Origin: Warburgia ugandensis
Lineage: Eukaryota > Streptophyta > Magnoliopsida > Canellales > Canellaceae
Length of the DNA: 64,000 nucleotides
NCBI GenBank assembly: GCA_035236585.1
Contig: CP141128.1
Coordinates: forward strand, 38,918,684 to 38,982,683
Direction: 5' to 3'
Under the pieces are notes generated by a model. The model was not told where the DNA came from. It was given only the letters and a program-made list of their open reading frames with translations, and ran no database searches. The position numbers were made by a program, and so were the translations under genes. Each line of letters begins with the position of its first letter. Position 1 is the first letter of the stretch. Below, piece after piece: positions 46,283 through 57,554 of the stretch.

Positions 46283-46562
46283 AATAGTGAAAGTAATCGT
46301 TCCCGAATTTCAAAGAAACATGCAACCCAATGAATTCTTGGATTGGCTTCATATTGTTGAAAGAGGTTTTTTTTTCCAAATATAAGGAGTTTCCAAAAGA
46401 TGCTAAAGTAATGTTAGTTGCTCTCAAACATAGAAAGTATGCTTCTTTATCGTGGGAGAAATTAAAGAAACAAAGAGCATCCATGGACGTTGACATAGTA
46501 AGTGAGGTGCATGCATTGGAATTACATCACACCTTACTTCATTTTTTTGCTTTTCCAATATA
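46283..46562 (+). pseudogene. gag: gypsy element B gag, N-terminal part
   Basis: The + strand reads VKVIVPEFQRNMQPNEFLDWL then, after a frame change at a T-run, KYKEFPKDAKVMLVALKHRKYASLSWEKLKKQR, a recognisable retrotransposon gag core (the frame 46330-46563 covers the second half). Capsid would package the element RNA. The gag frame stops being readable soon after KKQRASMD. The next gag residues are found on the opposite strand ending near 47600. Confidence 0.8.
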
Positions 46563-47088
46563 GAAAGAGACTAAGTGTTTTTGAGTTACCTTAATTAGGT
46601 GTCCCTTGTCTAGCCACTTTAGCTTCTATGGTTGAGGATGAGGCTTTGTTTTCAACTTCAATTTATTCACTAATTTTGTAGAAGCAATATTCTCACAAGA
46701 AACACTATCAGTTATAACATCATATACCTTTTCATTGGATGTGAATCTCGTGTGAAAGATGATGTAGCATAGCCAATCATCATCATCCTTTTAAACAGGA
46801 CTTAAACTTCTTTGCACCACCAAAAACTCACCATGATTAGCATCCATGGAATCTTTGTCTTCTTCATAACATGATTGAGATTCTTCCTCTTTGAATTCTG
46901 ATTATTCCTCCACCAAAGCAATCACCTTATATTTAGAAGTAATGTGTACAACACCTTGACTTTAAAGCATCTCCTCATATTTGAACTAGAGGCACTAGAT
47001 TTCTTGTTTGTCATCAACTTTGGATTAAGGCTTTTGGAATCTTGTATTAGGAATTTGTTTAGAAGAAGAAACATTCCTCAGATTGAAG

Positions 47089-47104
47089 GAGTTTCTCCTT
47101 CCAT
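47089..47104. repeat. Left SINE target-site duplication in element B
   Basis: GAGTTTCTCCTTCCAT, exactly repeated at 47257-47272 on the other side of the SINE. Confidence 0.9.
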
Positions 47105-47256
47105 GGGCGACCCCAGTGCACGAAGCTCCCACTTATGCTGGGTCCGGGGAAGTGGTGGACCACAATGGTCAATAGTATGCAGCCTTACCTTGCATTTTGC
47201 AACAGGTTGTTTCCACAATGACAACTCTATTATTGCACAAAGGCTCCCCTTGTAAA
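47105..47256 (-). mobile_element. Au-like SINE inside element B
   Basis: Read on the - strand it has GCCTTTGTGCAATAATAGAG, TCATTGTGGAAACAACC, TGTTGCAAAATGCAAGG, TAAGGCTGCATA, CTTCCCCGGACCCAGCATAA, GGGAGCTTCGTGCACTGGGG. It is the same family as 38810-38981 but lacks about 20 bases around box B, so the internal promoter is broken. The 16-bp perfect duplication shows a normal target-primed insertion. The open frames 46944-47255 and 47078-47272 crossing it are not genes. Confidence 0.88.
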
Positions 47257-47635
47257 GAGTTTCTCCTTCCATAAGGTTTGAAAATGACTCTTTTGGAAAG
47301 CACTTTTTGTTATGTCTCTAGAATTGAAGCAAACTTTCTAACATCATTGAAAGACCACTACTATTGTAAATGTATTGTATCTCCAATTTCTTTCTTTAGA
47401 CCACTTAAGAAGCACACTAAGGTTTTATCTTTAGGCTCTACCACATCACTCTTCAACATAAGGTATTCGAAATTAGTAGTATATTCCTCCACACTCATGT
47501 TTTCTTGTTTTAAATTTTGAATTTTTAAAAAAGTATCCATTGTATAGTTTTCAAGAAGAAGTCTTCTTCTTCTTTTTTTCAACTTCTTTTATAATCTTTT
47601 TACTAATTTTTAATCTTGCTTTTTTCCTCATGTGA

Positions 47636-50330
47636 TGATGATTTCAGAAATACTCATCTTTTGTTATCAATGGTGAGAAAATTGTTTGAGAACAATTAAA
47701 ACATGAGATTCCTTATAAAATATTTGATGTAGTTCACTTGAGTAGCAAGTATAATATTGATTTGTTTATTGAAGTTTTAAACGTTGCATGTTCTATTGGT
47801 GAGTTTGATTAAGATTTTGAAAAAAAAAAAATGAAAGTACAATGATTGATTGTATCACCATTGCTTATCAAGTTTGAACATGTATTTCCTAAAGAAATTC
47901 CTAATGTTTTACCTCCTATGAGAGATATACATCATTGTATTGACTTTGTTCTTAGAACTATCATTCCTAACAAACTCACATATCATATGAGTCCAAAAGA
48001 GCATAAAGAATTACAAAGCTAAGTTGATGAACTAAGTACTAAAGGTTTGGTTTGAGAAAGAGTCCTTGTACAACACCTTCCTTCTTGTACCAAAGAAGGA
48101 TGGATCATGGAAAATGTCCATTGATACCAGGCTGATGAACAAAATACCGATCAATTACCACTTCCCTATCGCTCACCTTGATGATATACTAGATCAAAGA
48201 TTGATCTTTGAGCAAGTACCATCAAATTTGAACAAGAACATGTGACGAATGGATGGCTTTTAAAACTAGAGATGGACTTTGTGAGTGGTTGGTTATGCCT
48301 TTTTGGCTTGTCTAATGCTTCAAGCACTTTCATGCATTAATGGCTTATGTCTTTAAACCTTTCAATGGAAAATTTATTGTTGTGTACTTTGATGATATTT
48401 TTGTGTATAGAAAAAGTTAGGAGGTGCATTTAAGTTATCTTCAACAAGTATTACATAGTTTGCATCAATAGAAGTTGTACAAGAATCTGAAGAGTGCAAT
48501 TACTTCACCGATAGCCTTATCTCTTAAGGTATGTGGTTTCATTTGATGGAGAAAGATTGACCCAAGTAAAGTGGGGGCTATTCTCAATTGGACAATTGCA
48601 AAGTCTCTTCATGATATGAGAAGTTTTCATGCCCTTGCTTCTGTCTATCGAAATTCAGCAAGAACTTTAGCATTATTATCTTTCTAATTATAGAATATTT
48701 AAAGGAAGATAATTTCAAGTGGGCAGAAGAAGCATAATGGAGCTTTGGACTTAGCAAATAAAAGGTGAAGTTGAATGTGATGCTTCTAGTGTAGAAATTT
48801 GTGCTATTTGTAGCCAAGAAGGAAAACAAATTCCCTTCTTTAGTGAAAAGCTTAATTATTCATGCTGAAACTACTAAAATTATGCAAAGAAGTTGTACTC
48901 TATTGTAAGAACGTAAGGACATTATAGCCAATACTTGCTTCCATAGCTATTTATACTATCTTGAGAAAATGAAGCTTTAAGGTTTCTTCACAATTAGCAC
49001 AAGTTAAGTAGAAAATGGAGAAAATGGATTGTATGGGTCAAATTTATTCAATCTTTCAATTTTGAGATCATGCACAAATTAGGTGCATAAAATGTGGTTG
49101 CAGATGCCTTGAGTAGGGGGCATTCTTTGCAAACCATATTAAATACCAAAGTTGTTAGTTTTTAATAGTTAAAGAACTTTATGTGTGTCACCCTTACTTA
49201 GAGCAAATATGGAACAACTATGAGCATGGTTCTTATAATTGATTTCTAATACAAGATGTGTTTCTCTTCAAGGGTAGTTTCTTATGTAGTCCTAAATATT
49301 CTATTCAAGCAATTATATTTGAAGCTCATAATGGAAGCCTTGCTGGAAACTTTGGGAGAGATAAAACTCTTGCCTACAAATAGATTCTTATCACCAAAAA
49401 TGGTTCTAAACATGTGCCGGTGAAGAACCTGTCATCTAGTAAAAAGTCATCTATAGAACTCAGGTTTGTATACCTGACTATCTAATCTTAACTCTCCTTG
49501 AGAAGAGGTTAGCATGGACTTTGTCATTGGGATGCCAAGAATGTAACGAAATAAAAATTAAGTTAGTCATTTACTATTTCTTAAGAATGATGCATTTCAC
49601 AAACTACACTAAGATTATCTATGCTTCACATGTGGCAAACTTGTATTTTGGAGAGGTCATTAGACTTCATGGAATTCCCAAAACTATCACATCACATTAA
49701 GATCCCAAATTTCTAAGTCACTTTTAACATACTTTATGTAGAAAGCTTGGAACTTGCCTGCAAGTTAGTTCTTATCGTCATCTTCATATCGATGGGAAGA
49801 TTGAAGTTGTTAATAGAAGTTTGGGGAATCTACTATGAATTTCTGTTGGAAAGAATATTCATCGATGGAATTTTTTATTAGCTCAAGTTGAATTTGCAGC
49901 CAATAGTTGCCATAGTCAAATTACAAGTTGTTATACTTTTGACCTATTTATGGAAAGAATCCTTTGAGTCCAACAGATTTAGTGGCCCTTCCACTAACCA
50001 ATAATTTCAATGAGGATGATGAAGAGAGAGCTAAGAAAGATACACGAGTAGATCCGAGCAAAGATTGAACACTAAAATGAGATGTGTAAGGAACAAGCAA
50101 ATAAGTACAAAAAAATTGTTGAATTTCAAGGAGATTTGGTACTAGTGCATCTTAGAAAGGATAGATTTTCTCAAGGACAACACTCTAAGCACAAGTTAAG
50201 AACACATGTCTATTCAAGGTGTTGAAGAAAATTGGTGATAATGCTTACAAGATCAAATTGCCACAGAGATTGAAGTTTTAAACACTTTCAATGTGGCAAA
50301 TCTATTTAACATACAATGGAAACAATGATG
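47636..50330 (+). pseudogene. pol: gypsy element B RT, RNase H and integrase
   Basis: The + strand carries a complete but broken pol. RT starts about 47855 (LLIKFEHVFPKEIPNVLPP, then MRDIHHCIDF and MSPKEHKELQ). The palm box reads VVYFDDIFVY with YFDD at 48385-48396, so the Asp pair survives. RNase H has DASSVEICAICSQEGKQIPFFSEKL at about 48778 and the VVADALSRGHSLQT end near 49100. Integrase has EAHNGSLAGNFGRDKTLA (49325), where the second zinc-site His is Asn, a SMDFVIGMP region (about 49510), a HIKIPNFLSH-like second Asp region, DGKIEVVNRSLGNLL with the catalytic Glu (about 49795) and a C-terminal VLVHLRKDRFSQGQHSKHKL, then FKVLKKIGDNAYKIKLPQ (to 50270). Many stops and frameshifts. No stretch encodes a whole domain. 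The lineage differs from element A. Confidence 0.88.
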
Positions 50331-50362
50331 CAAACAAGTTATGAATGAGTTCTTTTCAACCC

Positions 50363-50370
50363 AAGGAGAA
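50363..50370 (+). promoter_or_regulatory. Polypurine tract of element B
   Basis: AAGGAGAA ends immediately before the 3' LTR starts at TGATGC, as expected for plus-strand priming. Confidence 0.7.
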
Positions 50371-50605
50371 TGATGCAAGAGTATCCTATAATTCCAAGAT
50401 CAATGGTTGATTAATAGAAATTAATGATGATTAAGCAATGAATGATTAAGGTTATCATCAAATCCTCTTTGATCAAATGTTTTTGATAGGTTACATAATG
50501 GAGGAGTGAACAATTTTAGTCTTGAAAGAATGAGTGGTTTAGATTGGCTGGAAGAGACATCTTGGAACCAAAAAAAAAAAAAACATAGATTATATGATGA
50601 ATGGA
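50371..50605 (+). mobile_element. 3' LTR of element B, left part
   Basis: TGATGCAAGAGTATCC onward aligns with the 5' LTR from 44882, including CATCAAATCCTCTT and GGAGGAGTGAACAA. It is interrupted at 50605 by LTR Lb and resumes at 53420. Confidence 0.85.
50601..50605. repeat. Target-site duplication of LTR Lb (left)
   Basis: ATGGA, identical to 53420-53424. The uninterrupted site survives in the 5' LTR as CAATGGATGTCTTGG near 45111. Confidence 0.9.
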
Positions 50606-51052
50606 TGTGACGACCCGAGTTTTCTCATGCATTTTTAAATGCAATGTCTAATTTCCTAAGGCGGGATGCATCCCTATTTGAAGACCATTTTATAAAAACC
50701 ATGCAATGTAGTGGAAAACCTTTAGTTTTAAACTCATTTTTGAAAACCCCGAGTGTCATTTGCTTTCATAACAACTAAGGTAGTTTTTGAAAAACTTCAG
50801 AAATCATAAATGTTTTTCCCCAGGTCTTTCCAGTCACAATGCACAACCCAATCAGAACTAAGTACAAACACATGTCCAAAGGGTTGAGAGTTTACTTACA
50901 TGTGTATTTGTTTCCTTTTGGATTCACTTGCTCATAGCACTAACATAGATGTCCTCTTTTTGTGAGTGGAGTTGTCCTGAACCATGATATATATACGGAC
51001 GTATCCTGTCCTTGAGTGCTTACTGATATCTGAAAAATGTTGAGGATTGGGT

Positions 51053-51069
51053 GAGTATATAATATACTC
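51053..51069. promoter_or_regulatory. Inverted repeat near the 3' end of LTR Lb
   Basis: GAGTATAT and ATATACTC flank a single A, a perfect 8-bp stem about 450 bases from the LTR 3' end. It is the counterpart of the palindrome in La and the hairpin in Lc. Confidence 0.5.
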
Positions 51070-51129
51070 AGTAGGGCTTATCACTACTAGTTTTATAAAT
51101 GCATGAGATGTTTCAAAATCATATGCTCA

Positions 51130-51325
51130 TTCAAAACATGCGTATGTTTGAATACTCGAGTTCAATATCAGTATAAGAATCCATAATCAACTGAAATTCA
51201 AAATATGCGAATGTTTGAATACTTGAGTTCAACATCAGTATAAGAATCCATAATCAATTTCAAAATATGCGTATGTTTGAATACTCGAGTGCGATATCAG
51301 TATAAGAATCCATAATCAACTGAAA
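51130..51325 (-). repeat. Direct repeats in LTR Lb
   Basis: The phrase ATG(C/A)G.ATGTTTGAATACT followed by GAGTTCAATATCAGTATAAG and AATCCATAATCAA occurs three times, at about 51138, 51208 and 51267. Copies are close to identical. La (13490-13560) has only one such phrase, so the expansion is specific to Lb. Confidence 0.8.
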
Positions 51326-52439
51326 TTCTCATAACTTAAAAGGTCACATAATTCCAAAAGTGAAAGTATCATATGACATCATGATATGCAATAGATGCCT
51401 CATGGAGTCCAACTCATGGACCTCTAGTATGGTATGGTCGACCAACCTCATATCATGCTACATGAAATGCACATCAAACCATAGGGTCCACTATGCCCAC
51501 GACCTCCTCGCCGTGTGGTCCTCGGGCACTTGAGGACACTTGGTCATAGCCTCCACGGGGCCTATGACATGCCAACCCAGTGCCGTGACACTAGTGGTAG
51601 CCCCCTGTACCACATGCAGTCGACGTAGGGACTTGCCTCTTTTTGGGCGTGGTACCCATCCACCTATTAGTGGTAGAGGCCGGGTGGCCAACCCAGACCC
51701 CTCGGTATAGCACCCACGGGCTTACTTGCCCAAATCACATAAGATAAGTCAAAACCTTTTGTTAAAACTTGTCCTCTTTTGGGTCCCTCACAACTGCCTG
51801 GCCCTCGGCACTCCAGTGTCTTTTGGCAACCCTCAAGGACATGCAATCTTTGCAAGTACTTAAATCATGCAATGCGTGCACTTGTTTGCAACACATATAT
51901 GTGCATAATGTATATGCAGTCATTTCAAAACATGGCTATGTATAAAGCATTTAACATGCATGCTGGATTAATTCATGCAAATCACATGCAAATCAAGTCA
52001 TATATCTAAAACATATGTTCTCAAATAACCATAGTTCTTTTAAAAGAATCTAATAGTGATAAAGCACCTACCTGACTAGGTCGCGTTAACCTTCTTGTCC
52101 TCGTACGCTCCTGAACATGGTTTGGGGACTCAAGGTTAGTTTAACCTATCTTTGATGGGTTTAGAGCAGTTGGGTCTTATTACTTAGGCATTAGGGGTCC
52201 ATCCCTATGCCTATGGGTGTCCCAAGGTCGTAATTAGGCCTTGGTATTCTCAGTTTTCCAAAGTTTTAGTGGTCACGCACCACCATCCTATTCTAAGGGT
52301 CATGCTCTCCTTTGATTGGGCCTTGATCAGGGATTTTATAGTTTGGATGTATCCGCGTCATCGATATGGACACAACGCCTTTTTCGGCGCCTCAATCGGA
52401 GCTCTATATCTCAAGTTATAAGCTTTTTAATATTGTATG

Positions 52440-52765
52440 TACATAGAGTCTTAAAGACAAAAAGGGAGGAATGCTAGGGCGCTGCGCGTCAGCGTCATGC
52501 GCCCTGCTTCCTTAAGAAACAAAATTTCAACGTGCGCTAGTGCACTGCGCGTTTGTGGCACACCCCTCAGCGGACGCGTCTGCAGACGCGCTAGAATCTC
52601 CGCCCGTCTTCCTCTTTAGCGGGCGTGTCCACGGACGCGCTCGTTGGTTTTCTTCTCAGACGCGTTCGACGCGTCTCGTCTGGAGCGGGCCGTCTCCGTC
52701 GTTGGGGGACTGGGGCGTCCTTGGGATGTCCTGGTTCATCCCTGAGGAACCAGTGTGGCCCTAGG
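52440..52765 (-). other. CpG-rich block with palindromes in LTR Lb
   Basis: A stretch dense in GACGCG and GCGC words. CGCGTCTGCAGACGCG (52575-52590) is a perfect 16-base palindrome, and AGACGCGT/ACGCGTCT around TCG (52658-52676) is a perfect inverted repeat. It lies downstream of the TATA box in the LTR sense, probably within the transcribed leader. It is equivalent to 12035-12330 in La. Confidence 0.65.
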
Positions 52766-52992
52766 GACGTCCCAGGGTCCTTGGTGACTCCCTAGAGACC
52801 TATTCCCCATGGATTTTTATGCAAAAACCTAGGGAAACTGAGCCTAGGACTGTGAGTGAGATGGGTTTGGGGATTTTTTGTGCGTACCTGCTTCATAGGT
52901 GGTTTTCTCTCCACGTTTTCCCCTCTTGGTTACTGCTCCACGATGGGTTTTCTCCAAGGTTTTGGGCTGCCATTAGAGGCACCCAAGAGCTC

Positions 52993-53000
52993 TATTTATA
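52993..53000 (-). promoter_or_regulatory. TATA box of LTR Lb
   Basis: TATAAATA on the - strand in the palindromic setting GAGCTCTATTTATAGAGCT, about 420 bases from the LTR 5' end. Conserved with La. Confidence 0.6.
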
Positions 53001-53419
53001 GAGCTTTTAAAGAGGGTTCTAGAGGGTTTCTAACCGCCTTTGAATGGTGGTGGGGAATCCTCTAGAATGGCGGTGGTTTCTTCTTAAAATACCGCCGTTC
53101 CAGAAACCTCTAGGAGGTTGAAGATGACGGGGTGCCCGTATCAAAATGGGCACCTGTGTTTTTTTCAGTTTAAGTCGTTTTGTAAAATTTACAATTTTGC
53201 CCCTGAACTTCAAAGGGCCATATCTTGCTCATTTTAACTCCGTTTTGGGTGATTTTGGTCTTGTTGGATTCCTTTTTCTGAGACGCATCTAATGGCACCA
53301 TTTTTAGGACCAAATTCCTGGGTTCAGTTGAGGCAACTAGTGAAATGACCAAAATGCCCTTATCTTTAAAACTGAACTTTTTATGGGCTTTTAATAGTAC
53401 AAAAATTGGGGTCATTGCA

Positions 53420-53948
53420 ATGGATGTCTTATATTAATGATGGAATCCTACATCATCATGATGGACATTGAAGATCACACGATGGGAGTCATCTCATGGT
53501 CCACCCTAGCATTGTCATTGACTTCCTAATTCCATGGTCAAAACACCCATAATTGCCTTCTTAGTCAATATGTGTTGACTAGTCAAAGATTCTAAATCAA
53601 CTAAGATTAAGAAAAGTTCTTGCATGAGAAGTAAGGGAGTTGAGGAACTTACTTATTTGTAATACATGTGTATGGAAACTCTTTGAATGCATATAGACAA
53701 CTACCTAATACTTATAAAGTGTTATTTGGAAGAATCCAACTTTAGAAAACTCTTATTTGGGAAGTACTTAATATTTAAAAGTATTCTTTAGCCTAGGGAA
53801 TTATTGCATTTAGATAGTTGCTTAGTAGTTTGTACATTACTTATTTGGGAATATTATTCCCATGTATTTAAACCCTTTTGTAGCATGAATCAAAGCATAA
53901 CATAGATGAATTAGATTTTTTTTTTTTTCCATTATGGGAGTTTGAGTG
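53420..53948 (+). mobile_element. 3' LTR of element B, right part
   Basis: It resumes with ATGGATGTCTTATATTAATG and aligns with 45111 onward (CACGATGGGAGTCATCTCATGG, TGGAAACTCTTTGA, TTTAGATAGTTGCTTAGTAG), up to GGGAGTTTGAGTG. At 53949 a new LTR starts, so the last roughly 340 bases of this LTR are displaced out of the window or lost. Confidence 0.85.
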
Positions 53949-54542
53949 TGTGATAAATTGAATTTTTGTAACTATTTATGCTATTAATAAAATAAGATTT
54001 TCTTTTCATGTTATGAAACTATAGTTTTTGATGGGTACAATAATGAATAATGTGAATACTATAGATGGATAAAACTAGGAGAGAGATTTTTAATGACACC
54101 AAGAAGTCTTAAATCAGACTAATAGAGACACATGTTCTAAGTAGGCCAAGAGAATAAATGGATAATGGCACTCTTTTTATTTGTAGTAGACATTTTTTTG
54201 AGTTGGAGGCCCATGTTTTAAAATTCGTGTGAGTTACACATTAGACATTGTACCAAAAGGGCACACATACTCAATGAGACGTTTCCTTTAAATTTCACTT
54301 AAGAAAGGCCCAAAATGAGATGTTTTTTAGAAGGGCCCATTCACCTAAGTTTTGTCTTGGCACCCAAGCAACCTAACATCTCCTCTTTGCTCAAGATTTT
54401 GTTAGGAAGATATTTAGTAATATAATGGAAAAGATGTCATGAATTAGGAGGTGGGAAGCTTCCTTGGGAAGCATGGAAACTAATTATAAAGACTTATTTA
54501 AATAAGATGTCATACCGTAGGAATATTTAGAAGTAAGCCATC

Positions 54543-54545
<3 letters not shown>

Positions 54546-54573
<28 letters not shown>
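54546..54573. repeat. (GA)n microsatellite
   Basis: A 28-base AG run followed by a purine-rich stretch, as in the element A LTR at 16259. Confidence 0.9.
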
Positions 54574-54578
<5 letters not shown>

Positions 54579-56259
54579 GAAAAGAAGGAAGAAGAAGAAA
54601 ATGCATAGCTTTGTACTAGTCTATGACAGATGAAAAAATGCAAGAAGTAGGAAAGGAAAAGCTTGGGAAAAATGCTAGTATTCTATGTGAGTTTGGTCTG
54701 TGACATAGGTAGTTTGAAACTACTAAGTTTTTAGCATGTTTGTGAAGATTTTGAAAAGGCTTAAATACACATTTTCTCTTGGGTTTATGGATATATAGCT
54801 TCGATCAATAAGTAGTGATTGAATGATTTGATTTACACATAGTTATATTGGTTCAACCTATATTATAGATGTTTTCACTTCTTACTAATCATGCTTGGAT
54901 TTAGAATTTTAGTTGCTATGTTTATTTGCTTGGATTTTTCTATCTAGACATTTTCAAGTGGGTTTACATGTCAGCCATAGATGCTTTAGGCCATGTATCA
55001 TGTCTTATCATGGATGTTTTTTGTATGCTTGTTATCCCTTGTTAAATATTTTTTCTTTTGGATTACGCTTATTCATGTTTAGGTAATTTAGAACTTAATG
55101 TGTATGCCCTGCAAAAAGATGTTTCACACCATGTTGTGTATACTTGAGTTTAGACATTTTCTCATGAGAATTATGACCTATTAAAAACACCTCACTTCAT
55201 GATATTTACGCTAATATTTTTGGAGGTTATTTAAATGCTTTTCCAAACCTTGTTAATGATGTTTTAGCTTGGATTTGTGACTTGTCATAGGTATTAGCTT
55301 GACATAGTTCCATGACTATTAGGAATGTCCTATAGCATGAATTCAAATCTTTGAAATTTAATTTGATTTATGGTATATTCAAAAATTATTTTTAGTAGAC
55401 TACTAGTGTTCCGCAATTATTTTTAATAGTGCATGCTTTAATTGTATTCATGCATTCAATTTCTATCATGTAGTTGGGTATCCATTCTATTTAATTTTTA
55501 ACTAAAAGATGATTCAAGAAAAGGCATTCTATTTGAGGGTTAAAAGAGAGATATAATTCCTAGATTTTGGCATGTTGAAAGTGATTATGTATTTAACCTG
55601 TTCTTCCCATGTTTTTAAGTGACCCATGGTGCTTACTATTTTAGGCTAGTATGCTTTTCTAAACTTGATTTTGATCCATTTGGAAACCTAGAAAGTTGAT
55701 GCTTACGAGTAATTTTATGTGCATGAAAATCAATGGTTTTAGCATGTCATTTTTTAAAGCATTTAATGTCCTTCGTAGGACAATTTTTGGATTGAAGACC
55801 ATACATTGTTAACCATGACTTTAAAATTGGAAATATGCCTAAAAAACATGTTTTTTAAACTAAAAAAGTTGAGGCTTGATAGGATGATTTTTAGCAAGTT
55901 GCTAAACTATGGTAGAATAGGGTTTTGAGAATCTAAACCAATCTTATCTTTGAACATGCATTTATGCTTGAAAATTGAAAATCTAGCTTGCAAGCATGTT
56001 TCCAAGCTAGGAGCTCTAAGCTATTCTATTCTAATTCTTTCCATCTATTGTATTGAAGACCTTCTCTATCTAATCTTTACATTTGTGCTTTATTTTGGAG
56101 AGAGAGTTCTTCTGCTTCCAAACTTCTTTATATTAGAGAGAATACAATAACTCTCTTCTTCTTATAAAGTTTTGTAAGTATTTGTAAGAAGTACATGTTG
56201 GTTATGCTTTATCCTTAGACAGAGAGGAAGAAAGAACTCTCCTTTACTTACCAGCACGC

Positions 56260-56296
56260 ACGCACACACACACACACACACGCACACACGCACTTC
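56260..56296. repeat. (CA)n microsatellite with CG interruptions
   Basis: CACACA runs interrupted by CGCA units from about 56253 to 56296. Confidence 0.85.
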
Positions 56297-57554
56297 GCAC
56301 CTCATAATTTAATCATCTTATATTGCTTAAAGTTCTTTTATTACTATAAGTTTTTTACTTCTTTGGTTTTCACATTTCTTTAGTTCTATAGGAGTTTATT
56401 TCTACAATATTTTGTGACACAAGTAAACTTTGGAAGCTTAGTGTCAATCAAATACATATAGTCATTTAGAATTAAGAAGTTCAACCCTTAAGAAATCTTA
56501 TGAGTGACCATTAGCAAGCTATGTTCGCAAACTCAGTGTGGGATGCATCTTTCCCACTAAGAGATGTGAATGCGATGCTCTAGTTAAAGACCAGTGAAAG
56601 GTCTATGGGGTTTGTAGCCCTTACTCTTACAAATATCTATACTAAGCAGGCTTATATTTTCATGCATCCTTTATCTAATTTGCTTGCGGTTTGTTTGCCA
56701 CATATATTAGTTACTGTATGTTTATGTGAATGGATGGAGATGGAGTCTCTTTTATTTATTTATTTTTACTTAAACTGTATTTATCAGGGACATCACATTT
56801 GCATGCGTAAGTCAAAAAATAGAGGAGACTACTGGATTTTCGATAGAAATGTAGTGCTCATTTTTTTGAAAATCTTGATCTTTAGATAAGTAATATGACC
56901 CTCGTGATTTTTAAATGACATTTCACCTAACTGTATTGAAGAACAAAAGATGGGGGTGTGTCTGTGTTTGAGGACAAGTGGTAACTATATTCTCAAGAAT
57001 ATAGATGGACTAAAAGCAACTAAAACTGAAGCAAATCCACACTTGTTTCCCAAAACTAATCACTAGGTGGTCCTAGTACATGCTTGATCATTCTGATAAG
57101 AACGACTTATAATGCGTGTTTTAGAAATGGGCATGAACAAGATATAACAAGACATACATGCAAGTTTACTAATAAATCTTTAAGATGTATCTCTTGATTG
57201 TCGAATGGGAGTAGTTGCTTACATTAAAGCTAATTGTTTCAGTCATGTTTATATGAGTGCAAATGAATTTGTGTATACATGCACTATGTGATGGCTAGAA
57301 TCATGTAAGTTAAAATTGCTTTACTTATGTCATGATTTACTTAGAATCATGCAAATTAGTTTTTAGGTTTAGTTTTAAGAAAATTTAATTTTAGAAATAT
57401 CTATACTTTAGAAAGTTTCTACTTTCATGCATGTTTTATCTTATTTGCTTTAGGTTTGTTTGTCACATATGTCATATTGGTTTGTTTTCTTTAAATGAAT
57501 TACATGTCCTTTTTTTATGTCATTGTTTTAATATCATTGTGTTCTTCTTTGTAG

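Larger units (their letters stand above)
46563..47600 (-). pseudogene. gag: Inverted gag C-terminus, CCHC and protease of element B
   Basis: On the - strand, from 47582 downwards, the frame reads LLLENYTMDTFLKIQNLKQE, then NMSVEEYTTNFEYLML, then SDVVEPKDKTLVCFLSGLKKEI, which directly continues the gag left off at 46562. After a SINE (47105-47256) it goes on with a CFK..G-type knuckle (about 46985), an acidic linker, DDDDWLCYIIFHTRFTS, and a protease-like VYDVITDSVSCENIAS (about 46681-46728), where family members have a DGGS-type loop. All of this is antisense to the gag start and to pol, so the whole segment is inverted within the element. Confidence 0.8.
50606..53419 (-). mobile_element. Solo LTR Lb (2.8 kb), perfect 5-bp TSD
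   Basis: On the - strand it begins TGCAATGACCCC at 53419 and ends CTCGGGTCGTCACA at 50606, with ATGGA on both sides. The interrupted B LTR continues exactly across the site, so both ends are certain. There is no gag or pol, hence a solo LTR made by recombination between two LTRs. It carries a TATA box (52993-53000), a CpG-rich block and an inverted repeat near its 3' end, and three copies of a 75-85 base repeat at about 51130-51310. Open frames inside (for example 52540-52764) are composition artefacts. Confidence 0.92.
53949..57540 (+). mobile_element. 5' LTR of gypsy element C, first part
   Basis: TGTGATAAATTGAATTTTTG resembles the element A LTR start (TGTAACATCCTGAAATTTTG) and begins exactly where homology to the B LTR ends. 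The other end of this LTR (63480-63657), ending in GTGTCACA before a primer site, lies beyond the CACTA transposon. The exact point where LTR C gives way to CACTA was not found, so the right limit here is approximate. Contains (GA)n and (CA)n tracts. Open frames at 55950-56150 and 56605-56889 are not recognisable proteins. Confidence 0.6.

Noticed and set aside
57281..57300. GCACTATGTGATGG as the left CACTA end
   Set aside because: Only CACTA itself matches. The following bases do not match CACTACTACATATGGGC and there is no subterminal repeat array after it.
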